A stretch of DNA of 64,000 nt from Talinum fruticosum (Eukaryota; Streptophyta; Magnoliopsida; Caryophyllales; Talinaceae). Shown in pieces: positions 12,523 through 22,346 of the stretch; the first letter of the stretch is position 1; every line of letters begins with the position of its first letter. The notes beneath the pieces are model-generated. The model worked only from the letters and a program-made list of their open reading frames with translations, did no database searches and was not told the origin of the DNA. The position numbers and the translations under genes were made by a program. Where the stretch lies: assembly GCA_021018815.1 (NCBI GenBank), contig JAITYX010000003.1, positions 8,554,501 through 8,618,500 of the forward strand. Reading direction: 5' to 3'.

Positions 12523-13900
12523 TCTAATTAACGTGACGGAAGCTAATAAAAAAAAAAAACCCTTCAAGCAACAAAAATAAACTTTTTGCCTTAGATCAAT
12601 CCAAGAATCCATTTTCTTCGAATAGTCCAAGCCCGAGTCAAAGCTCCCGAAGTCAACGATGGCTGGCGCCACGAATAAAACCTTTTAACACTCAAAACGT
12701 CACGTTTCATCATCAACATCCAACCGAGACACGGAACTAAAGTCATCCATACGATGTTGCTGTGGCCGGTGTCGCATTTCATGGTAAGAAGCACCAAAAG
12801 TTGCGCTTTGCTCCAAGTATCCAATTGAGACACGGAGCTTGCTTTTACAAAACGATGTCACTTATGGCCTGGGCCACATTTCAAGGGATTTCACTTCCAA
12901 ACGCTACGTTTTGCCTTAGAGTTTAGCTACAATATGAAGGAAGTTGGAGCTTGTACGACACCATTTATTATACGACACCGTACAATAAAACCCGAGAGGA
13001 AGCTTGGTCCGTTTATTGTTTTAGTTTAGCCGATTCAATCTTGATTTTGGTTCGATTTTTGTGATTTTCAGTCAGCTACTGAAGCTTAAACCCTAGATCA
13101 TTAATGACCTAATCATTTCCTATAAATAGAGAGCTTAGGCTCTCATTTGCATATGGCTCATTCCTATGCGTTATGCTGCTGAAGCTAAATTAAAAGTGAC
13201 TGAACACACCCTCTTGTATTCCGATCTCTTGGTTTCTTTTCAGCTTACTCTTATCATACTCCCTACATTCGATCCCTAATACTCCATCAACCACGCACAT
13301 CTTCCTACTTACCTTCACAAAAGTTCATAAAAAGCCTCATATACTCACTCGCCATCACGCTTTCGGATCAAGTTCGAGATCCATATCGGTAGGTAGGACA
13401 ACCCGAGGGCGCCAATTTGGCCTTCAAACTACGGTTTATTTAATTTTATTATTTATTATTTTTGCTATTATGGAGAACAGATTATAATCGCATTTAATTC
13501 CTCTCCGCCTCGATGTAACTTTTTATTTTCACTTTCATTTTCTTTCACTTTTCTTTTCATTTTTATTGCTTTCGTTTATTACTTTTCATATCTCCTTTGA
13601 CCGCTTTCGCTAACATGCCTTGATTGTTTAAATTTCGTGTCTTACTATGTTGTGTTCCTATGTTTAATGCGTTATCTAAATTCACCTCTCAAATTAGTAA
13701 AAGTCGTCTTTTGACGGGCAAAACGGAAGGGCTTATCCCTACGTTTCGTACCCTTGCCCCCGAATCGAGATTCTCAATTTTAGACCGATGGAGTCAATTT
13801 TTAACCTCTTTCAAGCTTAGTTTTCCCATACTAAGATTGGAAGAGTATTTTCTTTATTTTATTTTTGTTAGTTTTTGTTCTTAAAACTTACTAGTGACTC
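12523..13900 (+). other. Non-coding, LTR-like promoter region (unassigned)
   Basis: No gene is visible. Two diverged copies of a motif with GAGACACGGA and an ACGATGT word lie near 12720-12790 and 12820-12880. A TATA box (CTATAAATAGAGAGC, 13120-13134) is followed by a pyrimidine-rich stretch, as in LTRs of plant Tat/Ogre-type gypsy elements. I found no second LTR or convincing primer-binding site, so this is only a suggestion. Confidence 0.35.
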
Positions 13901-14526
13901 CGTTTTTCCTGTTTATTTCTCCTAATTTGCTTCTTAGCATTTTTTATCGAAAACTAACCAAAAAGGGAATTTTGGATCCGAACGCCGAGCCATGGATCAA
14001 AACCGATCACCTCGGTCTAGGCCCATGGTCGGCGCCGCCAACCTTATGGCACCGGCTCTTGCAACGCCGGGAGGTTAGTGGGTAGGGCTCTTGTCCAAGT
14101 CGGTGTTTTTACATCGGTTTGGCCCAAAAGCCCTACGGCGAATTGAGATAACCCTAATTTGTTTTATTTTTTAGTTGTGAAATAATATCCCGGGTTTCTA
14201 AAAATAATTCCTAAAATAAAATGGTTAATGAAATCGCCATTCACTTTTGCCTAAAATGATTCCAAATGATATTATAAAAATCGAAATCCTAATAAGAGAT
14301 TCATCCCCGCTTTCAAAAATCAAATCCACTTCATCTTCAAAAACAAAAATCCCGCCAATTCGTGGGGAAGCTCGGGGCTTGGCTTTCGGGATGGGGTCCG
14401 ATAAATTCTTCCTTTTAACAAAAATTTTGTGGGTTCGAAACTCTAGAAGACAAAATTTCTTGATCTTCTTTGTTTACGTGACTATGTCTACCCAAACTTA
14501 GTCATTGAGTTCTATCAAAATTTGAC
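13901..14526. other. Non-coding stretch without recognisable feature
   Basis: GC-richer patch around 13975-14140, then AT-rich DNA. Short open frames (13894-14085, 14247-14501) have no recognisable domain. May be the leader of a decayed retroelement whose promoter lies at about 13120. Confidence 0.3.
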
Positions 14527-15093
14527 TTGTTCTTACTCTGTTTTAATTTCTTCTATTTAAAGGAAGAAGATTGTAATCAATCTTTCCCTTCTCCACGGAC
14601 TCTTCAACATGAAAGTTTGTTTCTTGACTACAACACTCAAAAATTTTCTATTGTAGATGATTTATATACTAAATACGCCATAGTCAAACCCAAAGTCCGT
14701 AAGAACTTTTCTATCACTTAGCTGAAGTCTAAACCCGGACTTCTATTCTTCTTTCGATGATGAATGTGTTCTCCTTTTACCCTTTCAAGGAGAACCCTAA
14801 CAATAAAGTTCTCAACGTTATCTACAACATCATGGAGGGGTATGATGTTGATCTCTTCCCTTTTATCATCGAGCACATTTCTTTGGCCCCTCCGGACATA
14901 AAGAATATCCCTCTCCCCTTCGGAGATTTACTCTTTCGAGTTTTTCTCGTTTCAAACTCAAGATCCCTGAACTAAAATTTTTCGCCCCTGCCATCCCTAT
15001 TGGCAAGGGTGAATTAGTAGGTCTAGGGTACCAGGAAACATCACCGGGATCTACATTCACTCATCCGAGATTGTTCAGCCCTCTCCTCCTCCC

Positions 15094-15120
15094 TCTCCTC
15101 TCCTCTCCTCTCCTCTCCTT
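15094..15120 (+). repeat. (CTCCT)n simple repeat
   Basis: About five copies of CTCCT/CTCTC-type units inside the degenerate ORF. Confidence 0.8.
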
Positions 15121-15435
15121 CTAACTCTTAGACCATCCGAGCCAAGACCTTCAGCTTAGACTTTTGAGCAGCTAGCTTCTTACATCTCTTCCTTGGCTAA
15201 AGAGTTCAAGGAAACTCTAGTCGACTTCCAGCATTTCATTCCTCTTCGATCCAAATGCAAGACACGACTCAAAAACAAATTGATAAGAGTAAAAATTTGA
15301 TTAATGAGCTGAAAGAATTGTTTCAAGGTGAAGAGGTTGCTTTTGGGCAACCTCTACCTGAGCGGGCAACCTCTACTTGAGCCAAGGCATGTAGAAGAAA
15401 AGGGGGCTGAAGCGTCTTAGGAAGAGCCCAAAGAA

Positions 15436-15463
15436 GAAGAAGAAGAAGAAGAAGAAGAAGATT
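15436..15463 (+). repeat. (GAA)n simple repeat
   Basis: About nine GAA units, coding for glutamate or lysine runs in the degenerate ORF. Confidence 0.85.
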
Positions 15464-15599
15464 CAAGTAAGGAATTTTCAAAAAAGTTGGAACATCCGAG
15501 CAACAACCTCCTTAGCTTTCAAAAAACCTATTCACCCTATTCGAGCTGAGGGCTCGGAAGTCCAATAAGAAGAACAACCACAAATAGTTCACTGTAAGC

Positions 15600-17239
15600 G
15601 GACTTAACTCTCCAAGAAGAAGAATTTAGGCTAAGTTTTTCGCATAGTTCTCTATATAAAATTTGTTAACGAGTTAGTCAATATTGATCGGAATTAATCA
15701 GCATAGTTATCACTAAAATTCACATATTGATATAAAAATATACATTCAATATAAAATTATCTAAATACATAAAATGAACAAATATTCATCAAAAAGTACT
15801 AAATTCATAAGAAAAACCTACAAAAAATATTTTTTTAAAAATAAGATAAACTCAGTAGTGATTAGAAACTATTTATTTGCAATAATTGACATATTCATCA
15901 TTCAAATTTACATATTCATAAAAAGTATGTTTTTAATTAATATAATCTTGTTTTAAAAATGTCATATCCAAATCCAATAAATCGATATATTATTAATAAA
16001 AATATAGATTCATCAATATAACAGATATATTTATCAACAAATACATCACATACATCAATAAAGAGTAAATCATATCTACAAAAAAAAATTATGAATATAG
16101 TATAAAAATTCATCAAAAAAGCATCATATTCATCAATATAAAAGATAAGTTTATTAAAAATCATCATATTCATTAATGTAGAGTATAGCAGACTTAAAAA
16201 TCTCAGATTCATCAATATAAATGATAAATTCATTGTAAAAAAATCATCAATACAGAGAAAATTCGACCTAAAAACATTGTGCATAAGTTTTTAAAAAAAT
16301 TATTTCAACCTTCAATAATCAAGAATTGATATTAACATCGATAATTTATCGAAATAAAAATAAAAAATAAATTAAAAGAAATCTTACCAAATTAAACCAT
16401 ATATATTGAACATCTATGAATATTGAGAAGTAGAACAATGAATTAAGTCGAATTTGGTGAAATATATATTGAATGTAATGAAAATAGAATGAAATTATAT
16501 GTAAATTAAAAGAAAGGAAACAATTTGATGATCATAAAAAAAAATTGACGAAAATTGAAGGAAATTTGAGAGAGAGAGAGAGAGAGCGAGCACTTTTGCA
16601 TGGACTAAGAAGATGTGAGAAAATCACGTGATAATTACAATTAAATAGATTTTTCTTTCTCCATTTAAACCACCAAGTATTTGAGAGAGAATATTTAATT
16701 GTAGAGAAAATATCAATTAAAACATGAAAAAAGAGGGAGTGAGGCTCACCATTGGCAAAAAGCCTCAATGACATCCTCTAAGAAACAAAGAAGGATGTTG
16801 GGTTTTCTGGGGTGAAGGAGAAAGTGGAGGAGGAGGCTAAGATTTAAGTGTCAAACTACTTAAGTTAAATTTTGTTGGTTTCTAAATAGTTATTGGATAC
16901 ACTAATTTATTTTTTATTTTTTCATTCCCATTATTAGAAAATTTTTGAAATATTATTTTGATTTTTTTTTTTTTGGTATTTCCAATATTATTATTATTTT
17001 GTCTTTCCAATTTTTAAAAAATATACATAATAAAATATTATGATTCTTGATATTACCAAAAATTGACAATGATTAATTATAAGAAAGTTACTCTCAGGAA
17101 CATTTTTAGATATTATTAGGTGGAAAATCCATCCAAACAATACATGGTATGAAAAATATACTAAAACATAATTGTCGTACTCCCATCAACTATCACCAAA
17201 TTTCAATTGTTTTACTTCATGTTTAATTGATGAATATGG
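15600..17239. other. AT-rich intergenic DNA
   Basis: Very AT-rich, with a loosely recurring ATTCATCAATATAA-type word between 15720 and 16250 (irregular spacing, not a clean tandem array), a short (GA)n at about 16558-16586 and poly-T runs near 16955-16975. The 115-residue open frame on the minus strand at 15937-16284 is low-complexity and I do not regard it as a gene. Confidence 0.6.
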
Positions 17240-17681
17240 TGTTGAGGTTGTGGAGCCAAATGGGTGTTTGGGCTCGAGAATCGTAATCTACAAGGGTGGC
17301 ATGACCGTGCAAGAGTGGCACGAAGAAAATGAGGCGGCAAGAGAATGAGGAAGCAACAAGGAGGCACGATCTTGGTCTTGCCGATTGGCACATCCATGCT
17401 ATGGTACTTTTTTTTTCCCCGTGACACTTGGTCCGTTGTCCGTTTTGTGCACTTTGCTTGTGTTTAATTCAGGGTTTTTGCTATATAATGGATGAGAACC
17501 TCCATTGTGAGTGTAGCTAGTAAATTATCAACCTCCTGTAAAGCTATCAAAAATCTAGTGCATATTCGTAGTTTTTTCCTGGTTTTGGGTTTTCCATGTA
17601 GAAATTCCTGTGTCTCATTTCTATCCCTTTATTCTTGTTCTTGTGTTATTGTTTGTGAGTGTGGACTCCTGATCCTAACCA
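17240..17681 (+). repeat. 5' LTR of the Tork-like element
   Basis: 442 bp, from TGTTGAGGTTGTGGAGCC to CCTAACCA. Its first 200 bp align with 19618-19825 (same GTGGAGCC, GGGTGTTTG and GGCACGA words). Confidence 0.82.
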
Positions 17682-17682
17682 C

Positions 17683-17694
17683 TGGTATCAGAGA
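17683..17694 (+). other. Primer-binding site (tRNA-iMet)
   Basis: TGGTATCAGAGA one base after the LTR end; matches the plant initiator-tRNA-Met 3' end and is the cleanest such site in the window. Confidence 0.85.
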
Positions 17695-17727
17695 AAGAGA
17701 GTTTGATTAGAGAGTTCACATCAAACA

Positions 17728-18289
17728 ATGGAAGGAGAAAAGGTAAAGATCAATCGGTTGCAAGGATTTTGCGTTTTGGAAGATGAACATAGTGGATCCG
17801 GTATACCATAAGGAGTTGTATGAACCCTTGGGAAAGAAACATGCAACCATGGAGCAAAAGGATTGGGATCTCCTTGATCAACAATCGTTGCAAAAGGTTA
17901 TATTGACATTGGCTAGAAATGTTGCCTTTAACATGATGGATCAAACGATGATGAAGGGGTTGCTTGAAGTTCTATCAAATATATACGAGACGCCTTCTGT
18001 GATGAATAAGGTATATTTGATGCATTACTTATTTGATCATCAAATGTTTGAAAACACTAGTGTTACAAATCATATTAACGATATTAATATGATAATTTCA
18101 TAACTTGCTTCGGTGAAAATTAACTTTGATGATGTTGTTGTCTTTCTTGTCCGAGTCGTGCGACACTATAGTTTCTACTTGTTAGTAGTGATAGAAGGTC
18201 TGATGCATTTAAGTATGATAAAATCTAGGATGTAATCTTGAGTGAAAGTATTAGCAAGAAAGATTTGGAGTCATCGAGAAGTGCATTTA
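17728..18289 (+). pseudogene. gag of the Tork-like element (broken)
   Basis: Starts MEGEKVKINRLQ, shifts frame near 17760, then reads FAFWKMNIVDPVYHKELYEP, DWDLLDQQSLQKVILTLARN and ETPSVMNKVYLMHYLF (17783-18050): the UBN2_2-type gag domain of copia elements of the TNT1/Tork group. A stop at 18101-18103 and further frame changes end it. The frame is then interrupted by a MITE and no intact zinc knuckle is recognisable. The protein would have been the structural capsid of the virus-like particle. Confidence 0.75.
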
Positions 18290-18545
18290 GGGTGCTGTTC
18301 GACTTTACATGAAGAACAGAATCTATTTATGTTTTCTGTTCATTTATGTTCTTTTATATTCATTTATGTTCATTTTTGTTCTTGTATATTCGTTTATGTT
18401 CGTTTCTTATTTAACAACTCATTTACTGTTCTTTTATATTCGTTTCTATTTGTTTATATTTGTTTATGTTCGTTTATGTTTGTTTATGTTCGTTTCTATT
18501 TATGTTTCGTTTATGTGTGTTTTGTATGTAAGTTCGAACATGCCC
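18290..18545 (+). mobile_element. Small MITE with TTA target duplication (Harbinger-like)
   Basis: 256-bp non-coding insert in the copia gag. Ends are imperfect inverted repeats (GGGTGCTGTTCGACTTTACAT and, reversed, GGGCATGTTCGAACTTACAT), flanked by TTA at 18287-18289 and 18546-18548. A 3-bp TTA duplication is typical of PIF/Harbinger elements. The interior is an irregular tandem of GTTCGTTTATGTT-type units. A related tract lies at about 58950-59042. Confidence 0.6.
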
Positions 18546-19100
18546 TTAATGTTAGATGAAGGGGAAACATTAGAATTTTAGAGGCTTGTTAAAGTCCAAA
18601 GCAAGAGGTCGATTCCAAAACTTGAGGGAGGTTGTGTGTTGGGGTCTGTGGTGATAAGGAAATTTTAAGAAAAATTGTTATAAAAGAAATGATGATCGTG
18701 ATTTAATGAATTCTGTTCAAAGATGTAGGTGATGCTCTTGTTTTGAGTATAGAAAGTCCTATCGAGTCTTAGATTGTGGATTCGGGTGCCTCATTTCATT
18801 CCTCGTCTAGTACAAACTTGTTTCATAACTTTATCTCGTGGAGGTTTTAGAAAGGTGTATCTTGTTAATAAGAAGAGTTTGGAAATACTAGGGAAAGGGG
18901 ATGTGAGAATTAAAATCTCTAGTGGAAGGTTTTGGAAATTCCAAGGTATTAGTTTTATTTCGGGCTTGGCGAAAAATCGAATTTCTGTGAGTTTGTTGGA
19001 TGAGACGGGTTACCTAACTGAGTTTTGCAATGGGGGCTCGAAAATTGTGAAGGGGGCATTGGTTGTAGCTAAAGGTGTGAAGTCCGGCTTGTTGTACTGA
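18546..19100 (+). pseudogene. Protease region of the Tork-like pol (broken)
   Basis: Copia aspartic-protease hallmark IVDSGASFHSSSS at about 18774-18812, followed in a neighbouring frame (18774-19100) by GGFRKVYLVNKKSLEILGKG, SSGRFWKF, GLAKNRISVSLLDETGY and KGALVVAKGVKSGLLY, the conserved stretch between protease and the zinc-binding part of integrase. It ends there; the integrase and reverse-transcriptase regions are deleted. Confidence 0.75.
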
Positions 19101-19602
19101 AGGTTGCACTAATTTAGTGACAAATGTCGAGGTCAATTGTTCCTATGGGAGTCTATGGCGTGATAGACTTTGTTTGGTAAAGGTTCCGCTAAAGTGGGAG
19201 TTGTTAAGGGTAACAGGAAATTTGTTGATTTTACAAATAGGTCACTAGTTGTTCCACGAGATGAGTTGTAAGAAACGGGTATGATAAGAAAGTTGATAAT
19301 GTTAACAAAAGGTAAAGCCCAAAGGTATATACTTTCTCTTCATTATGTTTTATTGATTGATGTCGGTGAGCCAATGTTGCATGGTGATTTTATGCATAAA
19401 GTTAATCTGAGTGGAAGCTTTCTTAAGATGATGTTGGGTTTGAGAAGATTTTGGGTAGCAAGATTCGAGGCAAACATGCTAGCCTAAGGAGATGATGTCG
19501 GGATGTTGAGGTTGTACAAAACCTCGGTTGGTCTCTTGATATGACAAGGTTGGGTTGATGTACTAAATGGGTGTGTAGCAACAAGGAAAGTGAGCCATTA
19601 GT
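19101..19602 (+). other. Remainder of the deleted Tork-like interior
   Basis: Frames are broken and no catalytic motif is visible. The last 100 bp correspond to the short region between pol and the polypurine tract in this lineage. Confidence 0.5.
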
Positions 19603-19617
19603 CTCCAAGTGGGAGAT
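19603..19617 (+). other. Polypurine tract of the Tork-like element
   Basis: CCAAGTGGGAGAT immediately before the LTR start TGTTGGGG, the classic copia polypurine tract. Confidence 0.85.
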
Positions 19618-19825
19618 TGTTGGGGTTGTGGAGCCTAATGGGTGTTTGAGCTCAGGAATTGCAAGATACGAGGGTGACAAAACCGTGCAAAGAATGGCAC
19701 GACCATGCCGGAGTAAGAAGAAAATGGGACAACAAGAAGAGGAGGCAGCAAGGAGGCACCATCATGGTTGTGCCGGTTGGCACGACCATGCCATGCTTAG
19801 GATGACCGTGCCATGGTATTTTTTG
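19618..19825 (+). repeat. Truncated 3' LTR of the Tork-like element
   Basis: Begins TGTTGGGGTTGTGGAGCC and matches the 5' LTR up to the T-run near 19820, then ends abruptly against helicase-derived sequence. The missing half includes the LTR end, so the right junction was made by deletion or rearrangement, not by insertion. Confidence 0.75.
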
Positions 19826-19849
19826 GTTAATGAATGGTTGATTAGGAGG

Positions 19850-20520
19850 ATTACACGCCGGAGGAGGGAGACGAAGAACCCGAAGATGATGATGGGAGCA
19901 AACGGTCGTTCTTTGCGCCTTCGAAGGAGTTTCTTTTCATGCCAAATCATTTATGGAACTCAATCTTTCAAGGCCATTGCTTAGAGCTTGCGAAGCATTG
20001 AGTTACACTAAGTCGACCCCAATTCAAGTTTGGAGCGAAAGTGATGGATTTTTCTTTCTTTTTGTTGGTTGCTTTCTCTTTATGCTTGTTATAGCTGAAC
20101 ATTACATACTCGAATTCGGAGTTTTGCTCGTAGGCGGCTTGTATAACTTTAGCAATGACAGGGTGTGACATATGTGGAAGTGCAACTACTTGGTTCAGGG
20201 AAGGTATGTCTTGGAAAAGGTTCAATTGTGGAGTAAATGGATTTTATTGTTAATTTTTATCAACTTATTGGTAATTTGTAATTGGCCCTAAATGAGGAAA
20301 TTTTCTTGGTGGTCAAAGGATTGGTTATAGTTATTTGTTCTCATGTGTTATTTGGGTGTGTGGTGTTTTTTTTTTGAATTATAATTTGTTACTCGTTGAT
20401 TTGTGTGGACATTCGCATTTAGCTTACCAACATTGGAGAGGCTATTGTACCGTCCTAAGCGTGTTCTTGCCATTAGGGTTCTTGTTCTCACTCCAACAAG
20501 GGAGCTAGTCTGTCCAAGTA
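19850..20520 (+). pseudogene. DEAD-box RNA helicase gene fragment (RH28-like), truncated
   Basis: Three exon-like pieces of a nuclear DEAD-box helicase, plus strand. (1) 19855-20029: an acidic stretch ending in DDDGSKRSFFAP, then after a one-base frame change SFMELNLSRPLLRACEAL and the Q motif (TPIQ). (2) about 20141-20187: LAMTGCDICGSAT, the segment just before motif I. (3) 20428-20517: LPTLERLLYRPKRVLAIRVL and motif Ia PTREL. Between them lie intron-like AT-rich sequences. The order and sequence fit plant RH28-type helicases, which act in ribosome assembly. Motif I itself (the Walker A lysine), DEAD, SAT and all later motifs are missing. The fragment starts at the broken LTR and ends at a LINE fragment, so it is a gene relic. 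Confidence 0.8.
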
Positions 20521-20524
20521 AGTA

Positions 20525-20960
20525 TCTCTTTTTTTCTTTTTTTCTATAAGGAAAAGAGAATAATATATATATATCAAATGGATAGATGCATAAGAAGCAT
20601 CCTACAAAACGACTATATACAACCAAAATGTAGACTATCCACAAAATTTGAAATATCAAAAGAAGATTGGCAAAATAGCCACTATCCCAAAAATAAAGAG
20701 TTTTGATAAATTTATCCTTAAACCGATGAGGAGATATCTCCACTCCCTCGAAGACTCTCCTATTTCTCCCACACCAAATATTTCTTGTCTTTAGCTTTTC
20801 TCCTAAAATAGCGTTCGCATGCCACAAGATGGTTCCTAATAGAGCTTGAAATAACCCAAGATTCTCCCAACTACTAAAGGCTAACTCCCATAAAGTTCTA
20901 GCAAAGGCGTAATGCAACATCAAATGATAAGTAGATTCCAAATCAACTTTGCCCGTAGGA
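20525..20960 (-). mobile_element. LINE 3' fragment (zf-RVT region), minus strand
   Basis: On the minus strand 20600-20945 encodes STYHLMLHYAFARTLWELAF and, after a short break, RNRRVFEGVEISPHRFKDKF and IKTLYFWD, the usual C-terminal zf-RVT/tail region of plant L1-like reverse transcriptases. T-rich sequence on the left (about 20526-20545) would be the poly-A tail on the minus strand. The fragment is 5'-truncated, typical of LINE insertion, and lies in what was probably a helicase intron. Confidence 0.7.
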
Positions 20961-21392
20961 CATCTTCATCAAAATCTGTCCCTTCCTTTGTAAAATCTTT
21001 ACACTCTACTATTTCTTTTTTTTTTTTTGCAATCTTTTATAGCACTAGCAATGGAACACTAGCAATGGAATGGATTTTGCAATATAGGTGTCTACTTCTA
21101 GTATTTGGATCTCAAAAAATTGTGATTGATTAAAGGACAAGTGACTAGGAAGAACATAATGTCCCCCTATTTGAATTAAGGAAAATATAAACTCACTCCG
21201 GTGGTGGCGAAGGCAGGATTTGGGATTAATACTCATCATTGTATATAAGCTTTTTTAAAAAAAATTTGCTTATTGACACTGTGAATTCCCCATCTTTAAG
21301 ACCAAAGTCAAACTATAATTGTTAATAATAAAACCTACTATGCATTATTTTTTTGCTTAACTATGGAAACACCATATATATATATCTAAAGA
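20961..21392. other. Unassigned AT-rich DNA
   Basis: No gene or known repeat is recognised. A poly-T run sits at about 21015-21028, next to a 14-bp direct duplication (CACTAGCAATGGAA, 21043-21075). Confidence 0.5.
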
Positions 21393-21710
21393 TGATCTCG
21401 AAGCCATGAGGCCATCCGAGTCACGCTTGAATATCTACTTAGGAATTATGCACACAGTATCGGGACCATCGGGACCACCTCACACTGGCTGACCAACGCT
21501 AGCTATGGCGTAACAACCAACTAAATAGACAAACTTGGTTCTAATACCAATGGGAGACAGGACCGATCTAGAGCTTGGGAAGCAGCTCGGGGACTAGGTA
21601 TGGTTCAGTAGTAGGGGATGCAGAGTGACAAATTAATTTAACAAATTGATTTTCAAAACAAAAGATGAAAACAAGTAAATTAAAATAATTAAATAAAGCG
21701 TAATAGTTTC
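21393..21710 (-). other. Inverted pararetrovirus leader (EPRV copy 1)
   Basis: The minus strand of this stretch matches the virus intergenic/leader sequence that lies in plus orientation upstream of copies 2 and 3 (about 42010-42355 and 48680-49035), including the first codons of the movement-protein ORF at its left end and a decayed tRNA-iMet primer-binding site (21536-21549). At about 21711-21751 it gives way to plus-orientation virus coding sequence, so the leader has been inverted and the N-terminal part of the movement gene lost. Confidence 0.78.
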
Positions 21711-21750
21711 TATCATCACAAGTTTAGATTGAAGTAATCTTTATATCTAC

Positions 21751-22346
21751 TTAATCCAAAGTGTTTACTAAAGCCTTCTCTAGATGAGACAATTTTATTA
21801 AAAATTGAGTCCGAAAATATTTCAACTTTTACTCCTAAATTATTAAAATGGAATGAAATAACTATTCCTCAAAAATTTATTATTCAAAATATTAAGCCTC
21901 CTAGGAATATTACTCAAAAGAATATTCATCAAGTAATTGAAGAGTCCGATGGCGAGAATATTAATAAGATTTAATTATATAAATGAAAGAACAAATTCTT
22001 CAAGACTTTCCGATAAAAGAGATCTTCCTCGATCCTCTTTTTCTATGCCTTCAAGGTCTACTAATTATGATTACTTAAAAGATAATCAAGAAGAAGAGTC
22101 TCCTTCCTCAAAAATCTATTACAAATCACCTATAGGAGAACCAATTGAAGAAGATAATTCATTAATAGGTTCTCCTACTCATTCGACTATGCAACGTCCT
22201 TCATATTCTTCTATTAATGTTATTTCAAAACCCTTTGAAATTAATAAAGAATATTTAAGAAAAGATTTTAATTCAATTGAGAATAGAGATAAAAAGAATG
22301 GTTTTTATCTCGTTTTGATTTAAAAGCTGAAGCATTCATAAGGCAA
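21751..22346 (+). pseudogene. EPRV copy 1: end of movement protein and start of coat region
   Basis: Endogenous pararetrovirus (Caulimoviridae, florendovirus/petuvirus-like) relic. It starts within the C-terminal third of the movement-protein region and continues into the serine-rich linker before the coat region (open frame 21937-22323). It aligns throughout with copies 2 and 3 (from about 42920 and 49605). It ends at the 5-bp duplication GGCAA (22342-22346), where a solo LTR is inserted. Confidence 0.8.

Larger units (their letters stand above)
14527..15480 (+). pseudogene. Fragment related to the extra 3' ORF of SIRE-like elements
   Basis: Plus-strand, broken by stops. Successive frames give RKNFSITQLKSK (about 14695-14735) and later MEGYDVDLFPFIIEHI and LPFGDLLFRVF (14830-14945). 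The same arrangement, with RKNFSVTQLKSK and a DLFPSIIERM-like segment, is seen on the minus strand of SIRE-like element B downstream of pol (about 28550-28790). The segment resembles the putative plant transposon protein domain found in several retroelements; its function is unknown. A helical, charged stretch with KQIDKSKNLINELKELF follows at about 15270-15325, then an acidic GAA repeat. No LTRs of the SIRE type flank it, so it is an isolated remnant or a separate lineage. Confidence 0.5.
17240..19825 (+). mobile_element. Tork-like Ty1/copia element, internally deleted
   Basis: A plus-strand copia element: 5' LTR (17240-17681), tRNA-iMet primer-binding site (17683-17694), gag (17728 onward), protease-region sequence, then a jump to the 3' end with a polypurine tract and a truncated 3' LTR (19618 to about 19825). 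Integrase core and reverse transcriptase are missing. The gag type (UBN2_2 domain) and small LTR fit the Tork lineage. The 3' LTR stops about halfway, where helicase-gene sequence begins, so no target duplication can be seen. A small MITE interrupts gag at 18290-18545. Confidence 0.8.

Noticed and set aside
15436..15463. Regular short repeats that might suggest an array such as CRISPR
   Set aside because: A simple GAA microsatellite without spacers; the context is plant nuclear DNA.
15937..16284. 115-residue minus-strand open frame
   Set aside because: Extremely AT-rich, rich in F, I, Y and D, no domain, and overlaps irregular ATTCATCAATA repeats.
17683..17694. Possible tRNA gene end (TGGTATCAGAG)
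   Set aside because: It is the primer-binding site of a copia element next to an LTR; no tRNA cloverleaf around it. The same holds for 42163 and 48827.
18309..18581. 90- and 105-residue hydrophobic frames (phenylalanine, valine and tyrosine-rich)
   Set aside because: They result from the GTTCGTTTATGTT tandem in the MITE and look like membrane proteins only by composition.
19571..19984. 137-residue frame starting MCSNKESEPLVSKW
   Set aside because: It runs from the copia 3' end through the LTR into helicase sequence in the wrong phase; a chance fusion.
20348..20600. Continuation of the 197-residue minus-strand frame beyond the zf-RVT block
   Set aside because: After the IKTLYFWD block the frame leaves LINE homology and runs into helicase exon and intron DNA on the antisense strand.
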